Of a stretch of 64,000 nt of DNA, positions 9,409 through 17,541 are shown one piece after another. Origin of the DNA: Gracilibacillus salinarum (GTDB lineage Bacteria > Bacillota > Bacilli > Bacillales > Amphibacillaceae). Within the stretch, counting starts at the first letter, position 1; each line of letters starts with the position of its first letter. The notes under the pieces were generated by a model. It worked only from the letters and a program-made list of their open reading frames with translations. It did not search any database and was not told the DNA's origin. The stretch lies in assembly GCF_022919575.1 (NCBI RefSeq), contig NZ_CP095071.1, positions 2,170,001-2,234,000 on the forward strand. Direction: 5' to 3'. The position numbers and the translations under genes were made by a program.

Positions 9409-10018
9409 CTTTATCACCTTTCTTTACTGCATCTATAAATGCATGTATTTTGTCTAGATCTTTCTCACCATCTGTCTCTACTCCGCTCGAAACATCTACA
9501 CCATGAGGCATAACCTCTGTGATCGCTTCTTGAACGTTCCCTGGTCTTAATCCCCCAGCGAGAATAATTCGTTTCTGCAGAAAATCATATTGCTTAGCAA
9601 TGGACCAGTCGAAGGTTTCACCTGATCCGCCTCGGTACTTTCCGCCTGGACTGTCGAGCAAGTAATAGTCACAGTCGTACTGTGCAACCTTTTCTAAATC
9701 ACTTGGATCTCGCACCTCAAATGCCTTAATCACAGGCAACCCAATGTCCCGGCAAAAGGCAGGCGACTCATCCCCGTGCAGTTGCACATAGTCCAAATTC
9801 ACTTGTTCAGCTATCGTTCGGATGGTTTCCATGCTTTCATTAACAAAAACGCCCACTTTCTTCACGCCATCTGGAACGTATTTTGCCAGTTCGGTCGCTT
9901 CGTCTATTGTTACTCTTCGTGTACTCTTAGCAAACACAAAACCGATAAAATCAGCGCCGGCAGCTGCCTCGATTGCTAGTTGATTCTGTAAACCACAGAT
10001 TTTCACTTGAGTCATCAC
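9386..10018 (-). CDS. trpF: phosphoribosylanthranilate isomerase
   Basis: TrpF performs the Amadori rearrangement of phosphoribosylanthranilate to CdRP. The 210-residue barrel opens with VKICGLQ containing the catalytic Cys, and later has VQLHGDE and GVDVSSGVE, all canonical. It directly follows trpC with no gap. Its 3' end overlaps the trpB start by 23 nt. Confidence 0.97.
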   Translation of the reverse strand: MMTQVKICGLQNQLAIEAAAGADFIGFVFAKSTRRVTIDEATELAKYVPDGVKKVGVFVNESMETIRTIAEQVNLDYVQLHGDESPAFCRDIGLPVIKAFEVRDPSDLEKVAQYDCDYYLLDSPGGKYRGGSGETFDWSIAKQYDFLQKRIILAGGLRPGNVQEAITEVMPHGVDVSSGVETDGEKDLDKIHAFIDAVKKGDKDGISSTK

Positions 10019-10798
10019 TTATTCTCCTAACGGAACCCGAAGTTGATCAAAGGTTTCTTTTACATTCGCGGATCGCATCATTGTCTCACCGACGAGAATT
10101 CCTCGCGCTCCTGCATTCCTCACTCGTTCAACATCTGCTTTTTCTTTCATACCACTTTCACTGATTACTAATGTCTTGCTCGTATCGATTCGTTCAGCCA
10201 ATTTCTCAGTAATCGCTAAGTCGACCTCAAACGTCTTGAGATCACGATTATTAATACCGATGATGCTGGCTCCAATCTTCTGTGCTACCTTCAATTCCTC
10301 TTCGTTATGCACTTCAAAGAGAATTTCCAGACCTTTATTGGCAGCATACTGATATAACGTTGCTAAACGGCCTTCCGGCAAGGCGGCAGCAATTAATAAA
10401 ATCAGGTTCGCCCCAGCATCATAAGCGCGATCAATCTGGATTTCATCGATGATAAAGTCTTTATTTAAAACCGGAATGCTGACTGCTTCACGTACTGCCT
10501 GCATGTCTTCCATTTTGCCTTGAAAAAAAGGCGTATCGGTCAAAACAGAAATGGCACCAGCCCCGCATTTCTCATATAAACTGCCTTGTTCTGCAGGATC
10601 CACTCCGTCATTAATCAATCCTTTCGACGGTGAAGCTCGCTTCATTTCAGCAATAATACTCATGTAGTCAGCATTCATAAACTGATCATACAGTGAGATG
10701 TTTACTCGTTTTCCCTGAATGGTACCGGGCTGATATTCTGCTTTTAGTTGTGCCACTTCTTTTTCTTTTTCTGCTAAGATTTTATCTAATATTGTCAT
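10019..10798 (-). CDS. trpC: indole-3-glycerol phosphate synthase
   Basis: TrpC cyclises CdRP to indole-3-glycerol phosphate. The 259-residue barrel shows AEMKRASPSKG near residue 55, VLNKDFIIDE with the catalytic Lys, and ISESGM near residue 215. It is a stand-alone gene, not fused to trpF. It is separated from trpD by one base and abuts trpF. Confidence 0.97.
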   Translation of the reverse strand: MTILDKILAEKEKEVAQLKAEYQPGTIQGKRVNISLYDQFMNADYMSIIAEMKRASPSKGLINDGVDPAEQGSLYEKCGAGAISVLTDTPFFQGKMEDMQAVREAVSIPVLNKDFIIDEIQIDRAYDAGANLILLIAAALPEGRLATLYQYAANKGLEILFEVHNEEELKVAQKIGASIIGINNRDLKTFEVDLAITEKLAERIDTSKTLVISESGMKEKADVERVRNAGARGILVGETMMRSANVKETFDQLRVPLGE

Positions 10799-10799
10799 A

Positions 10800-11825
10800 T
10801 TACACCTCTTGCTTCACTTTATTGCTGTAGGCAATTAAGTTTTCTAATTTTTGCAAGGCGGCACCTGAATCAATCGATTCTTTAGCAAGCGCCACTCCTT
10901 GTTGAACAGTTTCTGCTTTTCCATTCGCGAAGATGCCAAGTCCAGCATTCAAAACAACCGTATCACGATGCGGACCTGCTTTCCCTTCTAATACATCACG
11001 TAAGATTTGTGCGTTGTCTTCCGCATCGCCACCTTTGATCGCTTCGTTATCCACCACAGATAACCCTACCTCATCGGGATGCAGCGTGAATTGCATAATC
11101 TCTCCTCTTTCTAATAATACTAAATGATTGTCACCAGCTAAAGAGGCTTCATCCATATGGCCTGCTCCATTAACAACTAACGCTCTTTTCCGTCCTAACT
11201 TATGCAAGACATTTGCCATGATATCAAGAGAGTCACGACGGTATGTTCCTAGCAGTTGGGTAGTTAATGCCACCGGATTGGTTAATGGACCAATTAAATT
11301 AAAAATAGTTGGTACGCCTAATTCTTTACGTGCTTTCATCACCCGTTTCATAGCTGGATGTACATTCGGTGCGAATAAGAAGGCAATATCATTTTCCTTT
11401 AGGATCTCCTGTGTCTGCTCAGGTGTGAAGGCTAATGATACCCCGAGACGTTCCAGTACATCGGCACTTCCTGTTTTACTGGAAATACTCCGGTTACCAT
11501 GCTTGGCAACAGTAATTCCTGCTCCCGCAATCACAAAGGCAGATGTTGTACTAATATTAAAACTTTGCGATCCATCGCCACCTGTGCCGCAATTATCGAT
11601 TGCCCCTACTATTTCTCCCGGCAGCTGCAGTGTAGATTTTTCCCTGATCACATTGACTAAGCCGGTGATTTCATCTGATGTCTCCCCTTTAGCTTTTAAA
11701 GCGGACAAGAAGCCACCAATTGCAATATCACTTGTGTCTTCGGCAAACATATGTCGAGCTGCCAATTCCATTTCCTCCAAGGACAAATCTTCTCCGGCAA
11801 TTACCTTATTCAAAAAATCCCTCAT
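10800..11825 (-). CDS. trpD: anthranilate phosphoribosyltransferase
   Basis: TrpD transfers phosphoribose from PRPP to anthranilate. The 341-residue protein has the GTGGDGSQSFNISTTSA phosphate loop near residue 80, KHGNRSISSKTGSADVLE, and FLFAPNVHPAMK, all hallmark motifs. It overlaps trpG by 4 nt (ATGA type). Confidence 0.97.
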   Translation of the reverse strand: MRDFLNKVIAGEDLSLEEMELAARHMFAEDTSDIAIGGFLSALKAKGETSDEITGLVNVIREKSTLQLPGEIVGAIDNCGTGGDGSQSFNISTTSAFVIAGAGITVAKHGNRSISSKTGSADVLERLGVSLAFTPEQTQEILKENDIAFLFAPNVHPAMKRVMKARKELGVPTIFNLIGPLTNPVALTTQLLGTYRRDSLDIMANVLHKLGRKRALVVNGAGHMDEASLAGDNHLVLLERGEIMQFTLHPDEVGLSVVDNEAIKGGDAEDNAQILRDVLEGKAGPHRDTVVLNAGLGIFANGKAETVQQGVALAKESIDSGAALQKLENLIAYSNKVKQEV

Positions 11826-12409
11826 GATATTTTCTCCTTTCTTATCGCTTCAAAGAAGTTATTTAACAACTTTTTCCCCTTCCCTGTACCAATCGATTCA
11901 GGGTGAAACTGCAAACCATAAACCGGTAGATACGTGTGTTTGACCGCCATGATTTCCTGATCATCCATTGCTGTTGCTGTCACTAACAAATCACTTGGGA
12001 TCGAGTTCTTTTCAATGACTAAAGAATGGTATCGCATCACTTCCAACGGCTGTTCCAAATAATGAAAAATTTCATCATTTTGATGACGAATCATCGATGT
12101 TTTACCATGTTTGATTTGACCTGCATGACTAATGGTTGCTCCATATGCTGCTCCAATTGCCTGATGCCCTAAACAAATGCCCAATATCGGAAATTCCGTT
12201 GCCAAATGCTTGACAACATCAATGCAAATACCTGCTTCTTCTGGTGTCCCTGGGCCAGGTGAGAGTATAATCGCTTCCGGTTCCTTTGATCTGATTTCGT
12301 CCAATGTTATTCTGTCGTTACGGACTACTTCGACTTCCTTGCCAAGCTCTGACACGTATTGAAATAAGTTATAGGTAAAGGAATCATAATTATCGATTAA
12401 GAGAATCAT
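11822..12409 (-). CDS. trpG: anthranilate synthase component II (glutamine amidotransferase)
   Basis: The 195-residue class I amidotransferase supplies ammonia to TrpE. It has the oxyanion motif SPGPGTPEEAG, the nucleophile in GICLGHQAIG and the catalytic His/Glu in LQFHPESIGT. In B. subtilis the equivalent subunit is encoded in the folate operon; here it lies inside trp, overlapping both trpE and trpD by 4 nt. Whether it also serves folate synthesis cannot be told from the sequence. Confidence 0.96.
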   Translation of the reverse strand: MILLIDNYDSFTYNLFQYVSELGKEVEVVRNDRITLDEIRSKEPEAIILSPGPGTPEEAGICIDVVKHLATEFPILGICLGHQAIGAAYGATISHAGQIKHGKTSMIRHQNDEIFHYLEQPLEVMRYHSLVIEKNSIPSDLLVTATAMDDQEIMAVKHTYLPVYGLQFHPESIGTGKGKKLLNNFFEAIRKEKIS

Positions 12410-13785
12410 TTTTTACTTACCTCCAATAATGATTTTGCTTTATTTAATGTTTCTTGATATTCCGATTCTGGATTAGAATCATAGACAATGCCCGCTCCTG
12501 CCTGTACATAAGCATTCTTGCCTTTAATCACCATGGTGCGAATGGCTAACGCTAAATCAAGATCACCATTCATATTGATATAGCCAACTGCACCGGCATA
12601 GACGCCGCGTTTCTTTTCTTCCAGGTCATTAATAATTTGCATGGCACGAATTTTCGGTGCCCCTGATACGGTGCCAGCTGGCAAGGCCGAAATTAGTGCA
12701 TCCAGTCCTGTGTATGCTTCGGTCAATTGTCCATGTACTTCGGAAACGATATGCATAACATGCTGATAGCGCTCAATCGTCATATATTTCGGAATCGTTA
12801 TCGAACCAATCTCACAAACACGACCAAGATCATTCCGGCTTAAGTCTACTAACATCTTGTGCTCGGCAAGCTCTTTGTCATCTCCGATCAGATCTGTTTC
12901 GAACTGACGATCCTCATCTTCTGATTTCCCTCTTGGTCTCGTACCAGCAATTGGATTGGTCACGACCTCTTTACCAGTTGTTTTAATCAAACTTTCCGGT
13001 GATGCACCTAGCACAATGTAGTCCTCAAAATCGATGAAATACATATAAGGCGATGGATTAGCGACTCGTAATTTCCGGTAAAAAGTGAAAGGATCAGCAT
13101 CAAAGCTTGCTTTCATCCGCTGTGATAAAACAACTTGAAAGATATCACCATCGATAATATGTTGTTTTGCGGACTCAACCATTTGTAAGAATCTTTCTTT
13201 TTCAATCGATGGCTGGAAGCTGACATGCAACGCTTCGTCCGTCATCGTCGTCTCAGGTGTCAGAATTTGATCCTGCAGCTGGTAGAGTTGCTGTTCTAAT
13301 TGCTGATCATTTCGTGTTTCATCTAAGTTAATGGTCGTGACCGTCACTTCTTGTTTCTTATGGTCAAAGACGATAACATCCTGATAAAACATCATGTGGA
13401 CATCCGGCATCTCAATTTCATCCTCCAACAGAGCGCCAATATCTTCATATTGTCTGATCGCATCGTAACCGATATAACCAATTGCCCCTCCATAGAAAAC
13501 AAATGGTAATGGCAATTCCTGATTTGGTATATGTGCTTTGACAACTTCTAACGGCAATTGCTGAATGGTCTCTCTTGTGTCCTTGCTATAGTCAATGATG
13601 GTTGTTTCTGCTTTCGTACCGATAATTTCTTTGTACGGATTAATGCCGATAAAAGAAAAACGACCTTTATCACCGTGACTGACGGAGCTTTCCAGTAAGA
13701 ACTTTTTCTTTCCTTTGATGCGGTTGAAGACAGAGATCGGTGTGATCGTATCCCCATTTAATATCGTAGATTTATAATTAATCAT
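12406..13785 (-). CDS. trpE: anthranilate synthase component I
   Basis: TrpE converts chorismate and ammonia to anthranilate. It has 459 residues. The N-terminal LLESS motif binds tryptophan for feedback inhibition, and the catalytic domain has DIFQVVLSQRM, NPSPYMYF, GTRPRGKSEDED, DLSRNDLGRV and AGAGIVYDSNPESEYQET. It is first in the operon, preceded by two Trp T-boxes, so it should be controlled both by charged tRNA-Trp levels and by end-product inhibition. Confidence 0.97.
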   Translation of the reverse strand: MINYKSTILNGDTITPISVFNRIKGKKKFLLESSVSHGDKGRFSFIGINPYKEIIGTKAETTIIDYSKDTRETIQQLPLEVVKAHIPNQELPLPFVFYGGAIGYIGYDAIRQYEDIGALLEDEIEMPDVHMMFYQDVIVFDHKKQEVTVTTINLDETRNDQQLEQQLYQLQDQILTPETTMTDEALHVSFQPSIEKERFLQMVESAKQHIIDGDIFQVVLSQRMKASFDADPFTFYRKLRVANPSPYMYFIDFEDYIVLGASPESLIKTTGKEVVTNPIAGTRPRGKSEDEDRQFETDLIGDDKELAEHKMLVDLSRNDLGRVCEIGSITIPKYMTIERYQHVMHIVSEVHGQLTEAYTGLDALISALPAGTVSGAPKIRAMQIINDLEEKKRGVYAGAVGYINMNGDLDLALAIRTMVIKGKNAYVQAGAGIVYDSNPESEYQETLNKAKSLLEVSKK

Positions 13786-13843
13786 CTTGTTCGACTCCTT
13801 TTTGCAAATTTTTAAGTATATATGTTGATCTTGCCTTACGTTC

Positions 13844-13890
13844 TATAAAGTGAGACTTCAATCAGCGGACGGTTAGCGCCGTGATAAACA
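13844..13890 (+). repeat. short palindromic repeat, copy 1
   Basis: AAAGTGAGACTTCAATCAGC is followed by GG, a GGTTAGCG block and CCGTGATAAACA. A second copy with a longer middle is at 50334-50397. Here it lies between the T-box terminator and trpE. Confidence 0.6.
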
Positions 13891-14142
13891 AAAAAAACGC
13901 CCCTATTCCATACGCTTGTGTAGGAAATAGGGACGGTTCGGATTCCGCGGTGCCACTCTATTTGAAGGACTATCATTGTTGACAGCCTTCCGCTCTTGAT
14001 CGGTTAACGGTGATTAGCCGGCGGGCTGTACTGTCATTTCCAGTCCACTCTCAAAGGTCCATTCCAACCTCCATGTATACCGGGTTCCCAGCCTCCCCGG
14101 CTCTCTTTGATACAGCGGAAAATTGTACTAATCCTTCTCATC
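13890..14142 (-). promoter_or_regulatory. trpE-proximal T-box leader, Trp specific
   Basis: On the minus strand the T-box core AGAGTGGCACCGCGG (13945-13959) precedes a terminator stem (about 13898-13936) and a run of T. The Stem I region shows AGAGAGCCGGGGAGGCTG. The specifier region GGAATGGACC gives TGG (Trp) at 14059-14061. Uncharged tRNA-Trp should favour antitermination into trpE. Confidence 0.92.
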
Positions 14143-14159
14143 GATTTCTTTATTTTGTT

Positions 14160-14369
14160 AGAACAAAGGCGCAAGCGCCCGTTTAGAGACGTAGCGAGTG
14201 GAGCGAATCAACTGAGATAAAGGAATCACGGTGAGCTTGCGAATCGATGATGACTTATCGTAGGGCGATTTCGCGAAGTCGCCTAGTCTCTGGGCGCTGG
14301 AGCCGGACGTGGCCGTTTCTGTCAGCGAACATCCTATAGCCTAAAATTTTATACTTTCCTAACGTATAA
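14160..14369 (+). repeat. family B dispersed repeat, copy B1
   Basis: This repeat of about 210 bp begins ACAAAGGCGCAAGCGCCCG and can fold by pairing GCGCCC...GAGAC with GTCTC.GGGCGC. It is nearly identical to 27371-27580. It sits exactly between the two Trp T-boxes. Confidence 0.9.
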
Positions 14370-14370
14370 A

Positions 14371-14635
14371 CAAAAAGGGTTCCCCCATCCATAAAAAGGA
14401 CGAGGAAACCCGTGGTACCACCTTCATTAGCTGATTCATACAGCTCTCTTATCACGCCATATATAGCGCTACCCCTTTGCAACGAGTGGAAATCTCGCCA
14501 AAGCCTACTAGAAATTCGTTCGGTTTGGGGCTCAGAAGTCCATTCACTATTCCAGCACGCTGATTCACACCAACCATCAGCTCTCTTTAGTGCTTAAGAA
14601 GAAGCTACTTCTCTTCGTCAAAGCCAACACGTTAT
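14371..14635 (-). promoter_or_regulatory. promoter-proximal T-box leader, Trp specific
   Basis: On the minus strand the T-box core GAAGGTGGTACCACGGG (14407-14423) is followed by a terminator stem with T-run. Stem I contains GAGAGCTGATGG, and the specifier region GAATGGACTTCTGAG gives TGG at 14540-14542. It is a second complete Trp T-box upstream of the same operon, with the promoter immediately upstream. Confidence 0.92.
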
Positions 14636-14649
14636 GAAATCTTGTTACT

Positions 14650-14678
14650 ATCATAGTACGGTCTTCATCTTTTGTCAA
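14650..14678 (-). promoter_or_regulatory. SigA promoter of the trp leader
   Basis: On the minus strand, TTGACA (14673-14678) and TATGAT (14650-14655) are separated by 17 nt, just upstream of the first T-box. Confidence 0.85.
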
Positions 14679-14714
14679 TGCCTTTTGATTATTTTTCTGA
14701 ATATTTACACAACG

Positions 14715-15263
14715 TTAAAATTCAACGATATCTTCTTCAATCTTTTGTCCAAGGTGTCTGCCCGGCTGATCCAATTTCACTAAAATCCGGTCACCAGTCT
14801 GTAAGGTGATTGCTTGCTTCTCCCCTTCATCAGCAGCATAAACATGTACACTATCTGCTTCTTGCAGTGTCGCAGAGATCTCGGTGTCACCAACTTTTGC
14901 AACGACCCTCATCAATGGCCTCTTCTCCACCTTCACTCGGCCGATTGCGATTTGTCTGATTTCACCTTGCGCATTATAGACAGACATTACTTGACCTGGT
15001 TGTAATTCAGCTAAGTAAGCAGTAGTGTCCTCACTTTTCAAGGCATAGTGATGAATCGCACCACTATTAATCCGAAAAGGTCTGGCAGGGTATGTATCTG
15101 TAGAACGATTCTCTGCTAATACAAATACGTAGCCATGCCCGGTATTCCCGAGCAAAATTCCTTCTGTCGGGGCCAGAGCATCCACAAAATCCAGGCAAAC
15201 TCTTGATCCTTCTCCAATTGATTCCACTTTGATAATTTCTGCTTCCTGAAAAGATGTATCCAT
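14715..15263 (-). CDS. half-length 3-dehydroquinate synthase II-like protein
   Basis: The 182-residue protein matches, from memory, the C-terminal half of archaeal-type DHQ synthase II (AroB'): GEGSRVCLDF, GILLGNTGHGYVFV, ARPFRINSGAIHHYAL, YLAELQPGQ, IGRVKVEKRPL and the terminal RHLGQKIEEDIVEF. Full-length enzymes have about 330-370 residues; here the N-terminal half is absent and no fused partner is upstream. The ATG at 15263 has GGGAGG 7 nt before it; a TTG at 15284 is less likely. It is transcribed towards the trp operon from its own promoter. A shikimate or related metabolic role is tempting but unproven. Confidence 0.75.
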   Translation of the reverse strand: MDTSFQEAEIIKVESIGEGSRVCLDFVDALAPTEGILLGNTGHGYVFVLAENRSTDTYPARPFRINSGAIHHYALKSEDTTAYLAELQPGQVMSVYNAQGEIRQIAIGRVKVEKRPLMRVVAKVGDTEISATLQEADSVHVYAADEGEKQAITLQTGDRILVKLDQPGRHLGQKIEEDIVEF

Positions 15264-15279
15264 ATTTCTCCCTCCCATA

Positions 15280-15291
15280 CACAAATTTGTG
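15280..15291. promoter_or_regulatory. perfect 12-bp palindrome, candidate operator
   Basis: CACAAATTTGTG lies between the -10 and the start codon of the DHQS-II-like gene. An overlapping second ACAAATTT follows it. No regulator is known. Confidence 0.4.
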
Positions 15292-15330
15292 ACAAATTTC
15301 CACAGAATTTATATAGCTATTATACGGTTT

Positions 15331-15359
15331 ATCATATACAATATATCTTAGATTGACAA
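15331..15359 (-). promoter_or_regulatory. SigA-like promoter of the DHQS-II-like gene
   Basis: On the minus strand, TTGTCA (15354-15359) and TATGAT (15331-15336) are spaced by 17 nt. Confidence 0.6.
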
Positions 15360-15379
15360 ACAAATGGGAGGGGTAACCT

Positions 15380-15499
15380 ATGAGAAAATTGTTAGTAGTG
15401 TTATTTCTTCTATTAATCACCGGCTTCAGTGTAATCGGCTATACGAATGCCGACCAATCATTAAATGATGAAGTGTATCAAACGGACCAAGATCAATAG
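15380..15499 (+). CDS. small exported or membrane peptide, 39 residues
   Basis: The frame encodes MRKLLVVLFLLLITGFSVI, then GYTNADQSLNDEVYQTDQDQ: a basic N-terminus, one hydrophobic stretch and a short acidic tail. GGGAGGGG lies about 6 nt before the ATG, a strong ribosome site, and a stem-loop follows the stop. It resembles a signal peptide with a very short mature part (possible cleavage after TNA). It is divergent from the DHQS-II-like gene. No family is recognised; a secreted signalling peptide, a lipid-interacting peptide or a small membrane protein are all possible. Confidence 0.6.
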   Translation: MRKLLVVLFLLLITGFSVIGYTNADQSLNDEVYQTDQDQ

Positions 15500-15510
15500 G
15501 AGAAAACAGA

Positions 15511-15536
15511 AGGCTGTTGAAGCGGATTCAACAGCC
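15511..15536 (+). terminator. stem-loop after the small peptide gene
   Basis: AGGCTGTTGAA pairs with TTCAACAGCCT across a short loop. The T-run is poor, so termination strength is uncertain. Confidence 0.55.
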
Positions 15537-15614
15537 TGATTTGTATGGTAGGAAAGGGTAGAAAAACTTCGGTACTCGCTAATAGACGAGGCGAATGACT
15601 GTTTTTTTCTAATT

Positions 15615-16904
15615 TTACCTCTTCAAATCTACTAAATCTTTAATTTTTACTGCTTGACCTGTTGCTAATGATTGATTACCAGCAATACCTGTCAAGATGG
15701 AAATAGCTCCATCAACATGTGATGCTGCTCGCTTGAATTCATCTTCTTTCGGTTCACCGAATAAATCATTTAACAATTCAGGATCACCACCTCCGTGGCC
15801 TCCTTCTTTTTCTTCCACTTCCACTTCGTATGGTTCGCCAAACATTGGCAGCACACGAATCGTTTTCTCTTTCAGTTTCCCTTCGTCACCTTTTTCTCCT
15901 CCGGAATTAATATAGGATTGTTCTCTTACTGCAACTTCAATTCTCCCTTTCGTTCCGTTGAAAGCAATTTGGAATCCTTCCCAAGGCAGGTACGCATTTA
16001 AGGAATACGTTAATATTGCTTTATTTTTATACGTAACATTGACGCCTAATGTATCTTCAATATTAATACCATCACCAAACACACTCTGATCACGGTGATA
16101 GCCGTCTTCTTTCTCGGCATCCAAATACATCGCTTTTAAGTGCGGATTGGACTCCATATCAATCGCGAATGGATCGTCCTTCGCGTAATCACTGCCATGC
16201 GCTCGTTCATAAAACTTCGTAACACCGCGCTCTTCAGCATTTTCTTTCCCGTAAAATTGCAAGCCACCTGTAGCATACACAGTTTCAGGTTCTGTGTTAA
16301 GCCAGAAGTTAACAAGGTCAAAATGGTGGGTTGATTTATGCACGAGCAAACCTCCGCTATTACGCTTATCACGGTGCCAGCGACGGAAATAATCAGCCCC
16401 ATGCTGTGTATCTAATGCCCATTCGAAGTGAACAGAATTGACTTTTCCTATGACGTCATCGCGAATCAATTCACGAATCTTGGTATTATGTGGTGCATAA
16501 CGATAATTGAATGTCACCCGAACATTTTGTCCAGTGCGCTCAATTGCGTCGATAATGGCCTGTGTTTTTTCTGCATCGACTGTCATTGGTTTTTCCGTTA
16601 TGGCATCACAGCCTAACTCCAACGCTCTGATGATATAACGATGATGTGTTCTGTCCATGGATGTAACGATGACAATGTCCGGTTTCTCGGATTCTATCAT
16701 TTCATCGAATCGATCTGCTGTATACGTATTAATTGCTTCTACATTATATTTGTCTACTAACAATTGATTGGCATAATCGAGTCTTGTCTGATTGGAGTCA
16801 CAAAAAGCTACTAATTCACTTGTTTCCTGAAAGTCTCTCACCAATGAACCATAAAAGAATTCTGCACGTCCACCAGTTCCTACTAGGACATATTTTTTCT
16901 TCAA
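15615..16904 (-). CDS. Gfo/Idh/MocA family oxidoreductase
   Basis: The 429-residue protein has an N-terminal Rossmann fold (YVLVGTGGRAEFFYGSL), the EKP motif in CDAITEKPMTVD that carries the conserved Lys, and the C-terminal substrate domain. Members oxidise or reduce sugars, inositols or their derivatives with NAD(P). The best start is TTG at 16904, with GGGAG 8 nt before it; an upstream TTG at 16919 overlaps that ribosome site. It is a single-gene unit with a LacI-type palindrome and a cre, so it is probably induced by a sugar. It could be a galactose-type dehydrogenase, but nothing in the sequence proves that. Confidence 0.85.
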   Translation of the reverse strand: MKKKYVLVGTGGRAEFFYGSLVRDFQETSELVAFCDSNQTRLDYANQLLVDKYNVEAINTYTADRFDEMIESEKPDIVIVTSMDRTHHRYIIRALELGCDAITEKPMTVDAEKTQAIIDAIERTGQNVRVTFNYRYAPHNTKIRELIRDDVIGKVNSVHFEWALDTQHGADYFRRWHRDKRNSGGLLVHKSTHHFDLVNFWLNTEPETVYATGGLQFYGKENAEERGVTKFYERAHGSDYAKDDPFAIDMESNPHLKAMYLDAEKEDGYHRDQSVFGDGINIEDTLGVNVTYKNKAILTYSLNAYLPWEGFQIAFNGTKGRIEVAVREQSYINSGGEKGDEGKLKEKTIRVLPMFGEPYEVEVEEKEGGHGGGDPELLNDLFGEPKEDEFKRAASHVDGAISILTGIAGNQSLATGQAVKIKDLVDLKR

Positions 16905-16929
16905 ATCGAACACTCCCAATGTAAGTTTT

Positions 16930-16944
16930 TGTAATCGCTTGCAG
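16930..16944 (-). promoter_or_regulatory. cre site upstream of the Gfo/Idh/MocA gene
   Basis: On the minus strand, CTGCAAGCGATTACA fits the CcpA cre consensus except for the first, weakly conserved position. It lies between -10 and start codon. Confidence 0.75.
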
Positions 16945-16952
16945 TTTTAAAT

Positions 16953-16964
16953 AACAACGTTGTT
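16953..16964. promoter_or_regulatory. LacI-family operator-like palindrome
   Basis: AACAACGTTGTT is a perfect 12-bp palindrome with central CG, as in LacI/GalR operators. It sits immediately downstream of the -10, in a repressing position. Confidence 0.6.
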
Positions 16965-16967
16965 AAG

Positions 16968-16996
16968 ATTATAAGGTATTTATGGCAAAATAGCAA
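16968..16996 (-). promoter_or_regulatory. SigA promoter of the Gfo/Idh/MocA gene
   Basis: On the minus strand, TTGCTA (16991-16996), a 17-nt spacer, then TATAAT (16968-16973). Confidence 0.7.
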
Positions 16997-17163
16997 CTCT
17001 TAATCTGTGAATTTTTTTAAATGTTTTTGAATTTATTTGTTTAGGAGATTTAGAGAATAAACGAACTGGCAAGATATAAAGGTCTATGATACTCATGAAG
17101 GCTTGCACAGTAATGACAGCTTGATGCTAATAAGCGTTGAGAGCACATGGATATCAGGCTATC

Positions 17164-17364
17164 CTAATATATGATCATCGACATTAACGTTGTCCCATCC
17201 TCTTTTTTTTGAAATATGTTTAATAATATAAGAGCTATCTCCATAGTGAAAAAGATGATAATTCCCACGATATAAACAGTTACATTGTCTTTAATTAACA
17301 AAAAGTACAACAATATCATCAACAGCAACGTTCTCATTACCTGTTTCTTTCCTCTATATCGCAT
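17164..17364 (-). CDS. small membrane protein, 66 residues
   Basis: The protein is a basic N-terminus (MRYRGKKQVMR) followed by two hydrophobic segments, TLLLMILLYFLLI and VTVYIVGIIIFFTMEIALILL, and a charged tail. An in-frame ATG exists at 17373, but GAGGGG lies directly against it; the ATG at 17364 has proper spacing of about 9 nt. It is monocistronic on the minus strand. No family is recognised. Confidence 0.55.
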   Translation of the reverse strand: MRYRGKKQVMRTLLLMILLYFLLIKDNVTVYIVGIIIFFTMEIALILLNIFQKKEDGTTLMSMIIY

Positions 17365-17492
17365 ATACCTCATCCCCTCAGCAATATAATGTCACAAAAT
17401 GAATTAGTTTGTTCCTTCTATTTCAAGATTAACATAGCGATTTATACAACGTCTAACGATGAATAACTTAGCAATTTCTGCTATTAAGCAAA

Positions 17493-17523
17493 AATAAAAG
17501 CTCTCTCGATATACGAGAGAGCT
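17493..17523 (-). terminator. terminator of the LysM/3D gene
   Basis: AGCTCTCTCG and CGAGAGAGCT form a 10-bp stem, followed on the minus strand by a T-rich run. It lies about 18 nt beyond the stop. Confidence 0.9.
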
Positions 17524-17541
17524 GAAGTTGCCTTACATTGA

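Noticed and set aside
14255..14482. 75-codon frame on the minus strand in the trp leader
   Set aside because: It overlaps the upstream T-box core and the family B repeat; the conserved RNA structure explains the sequence better.
15615..16904. Calling the Gfo/Idh/MocA protein the missing galactose dehydrogenase
   Set aside because: The family covers many sugars and its promoter has a different operator from the dgo-lacZ operon; the sequence gives no substrate evidence.
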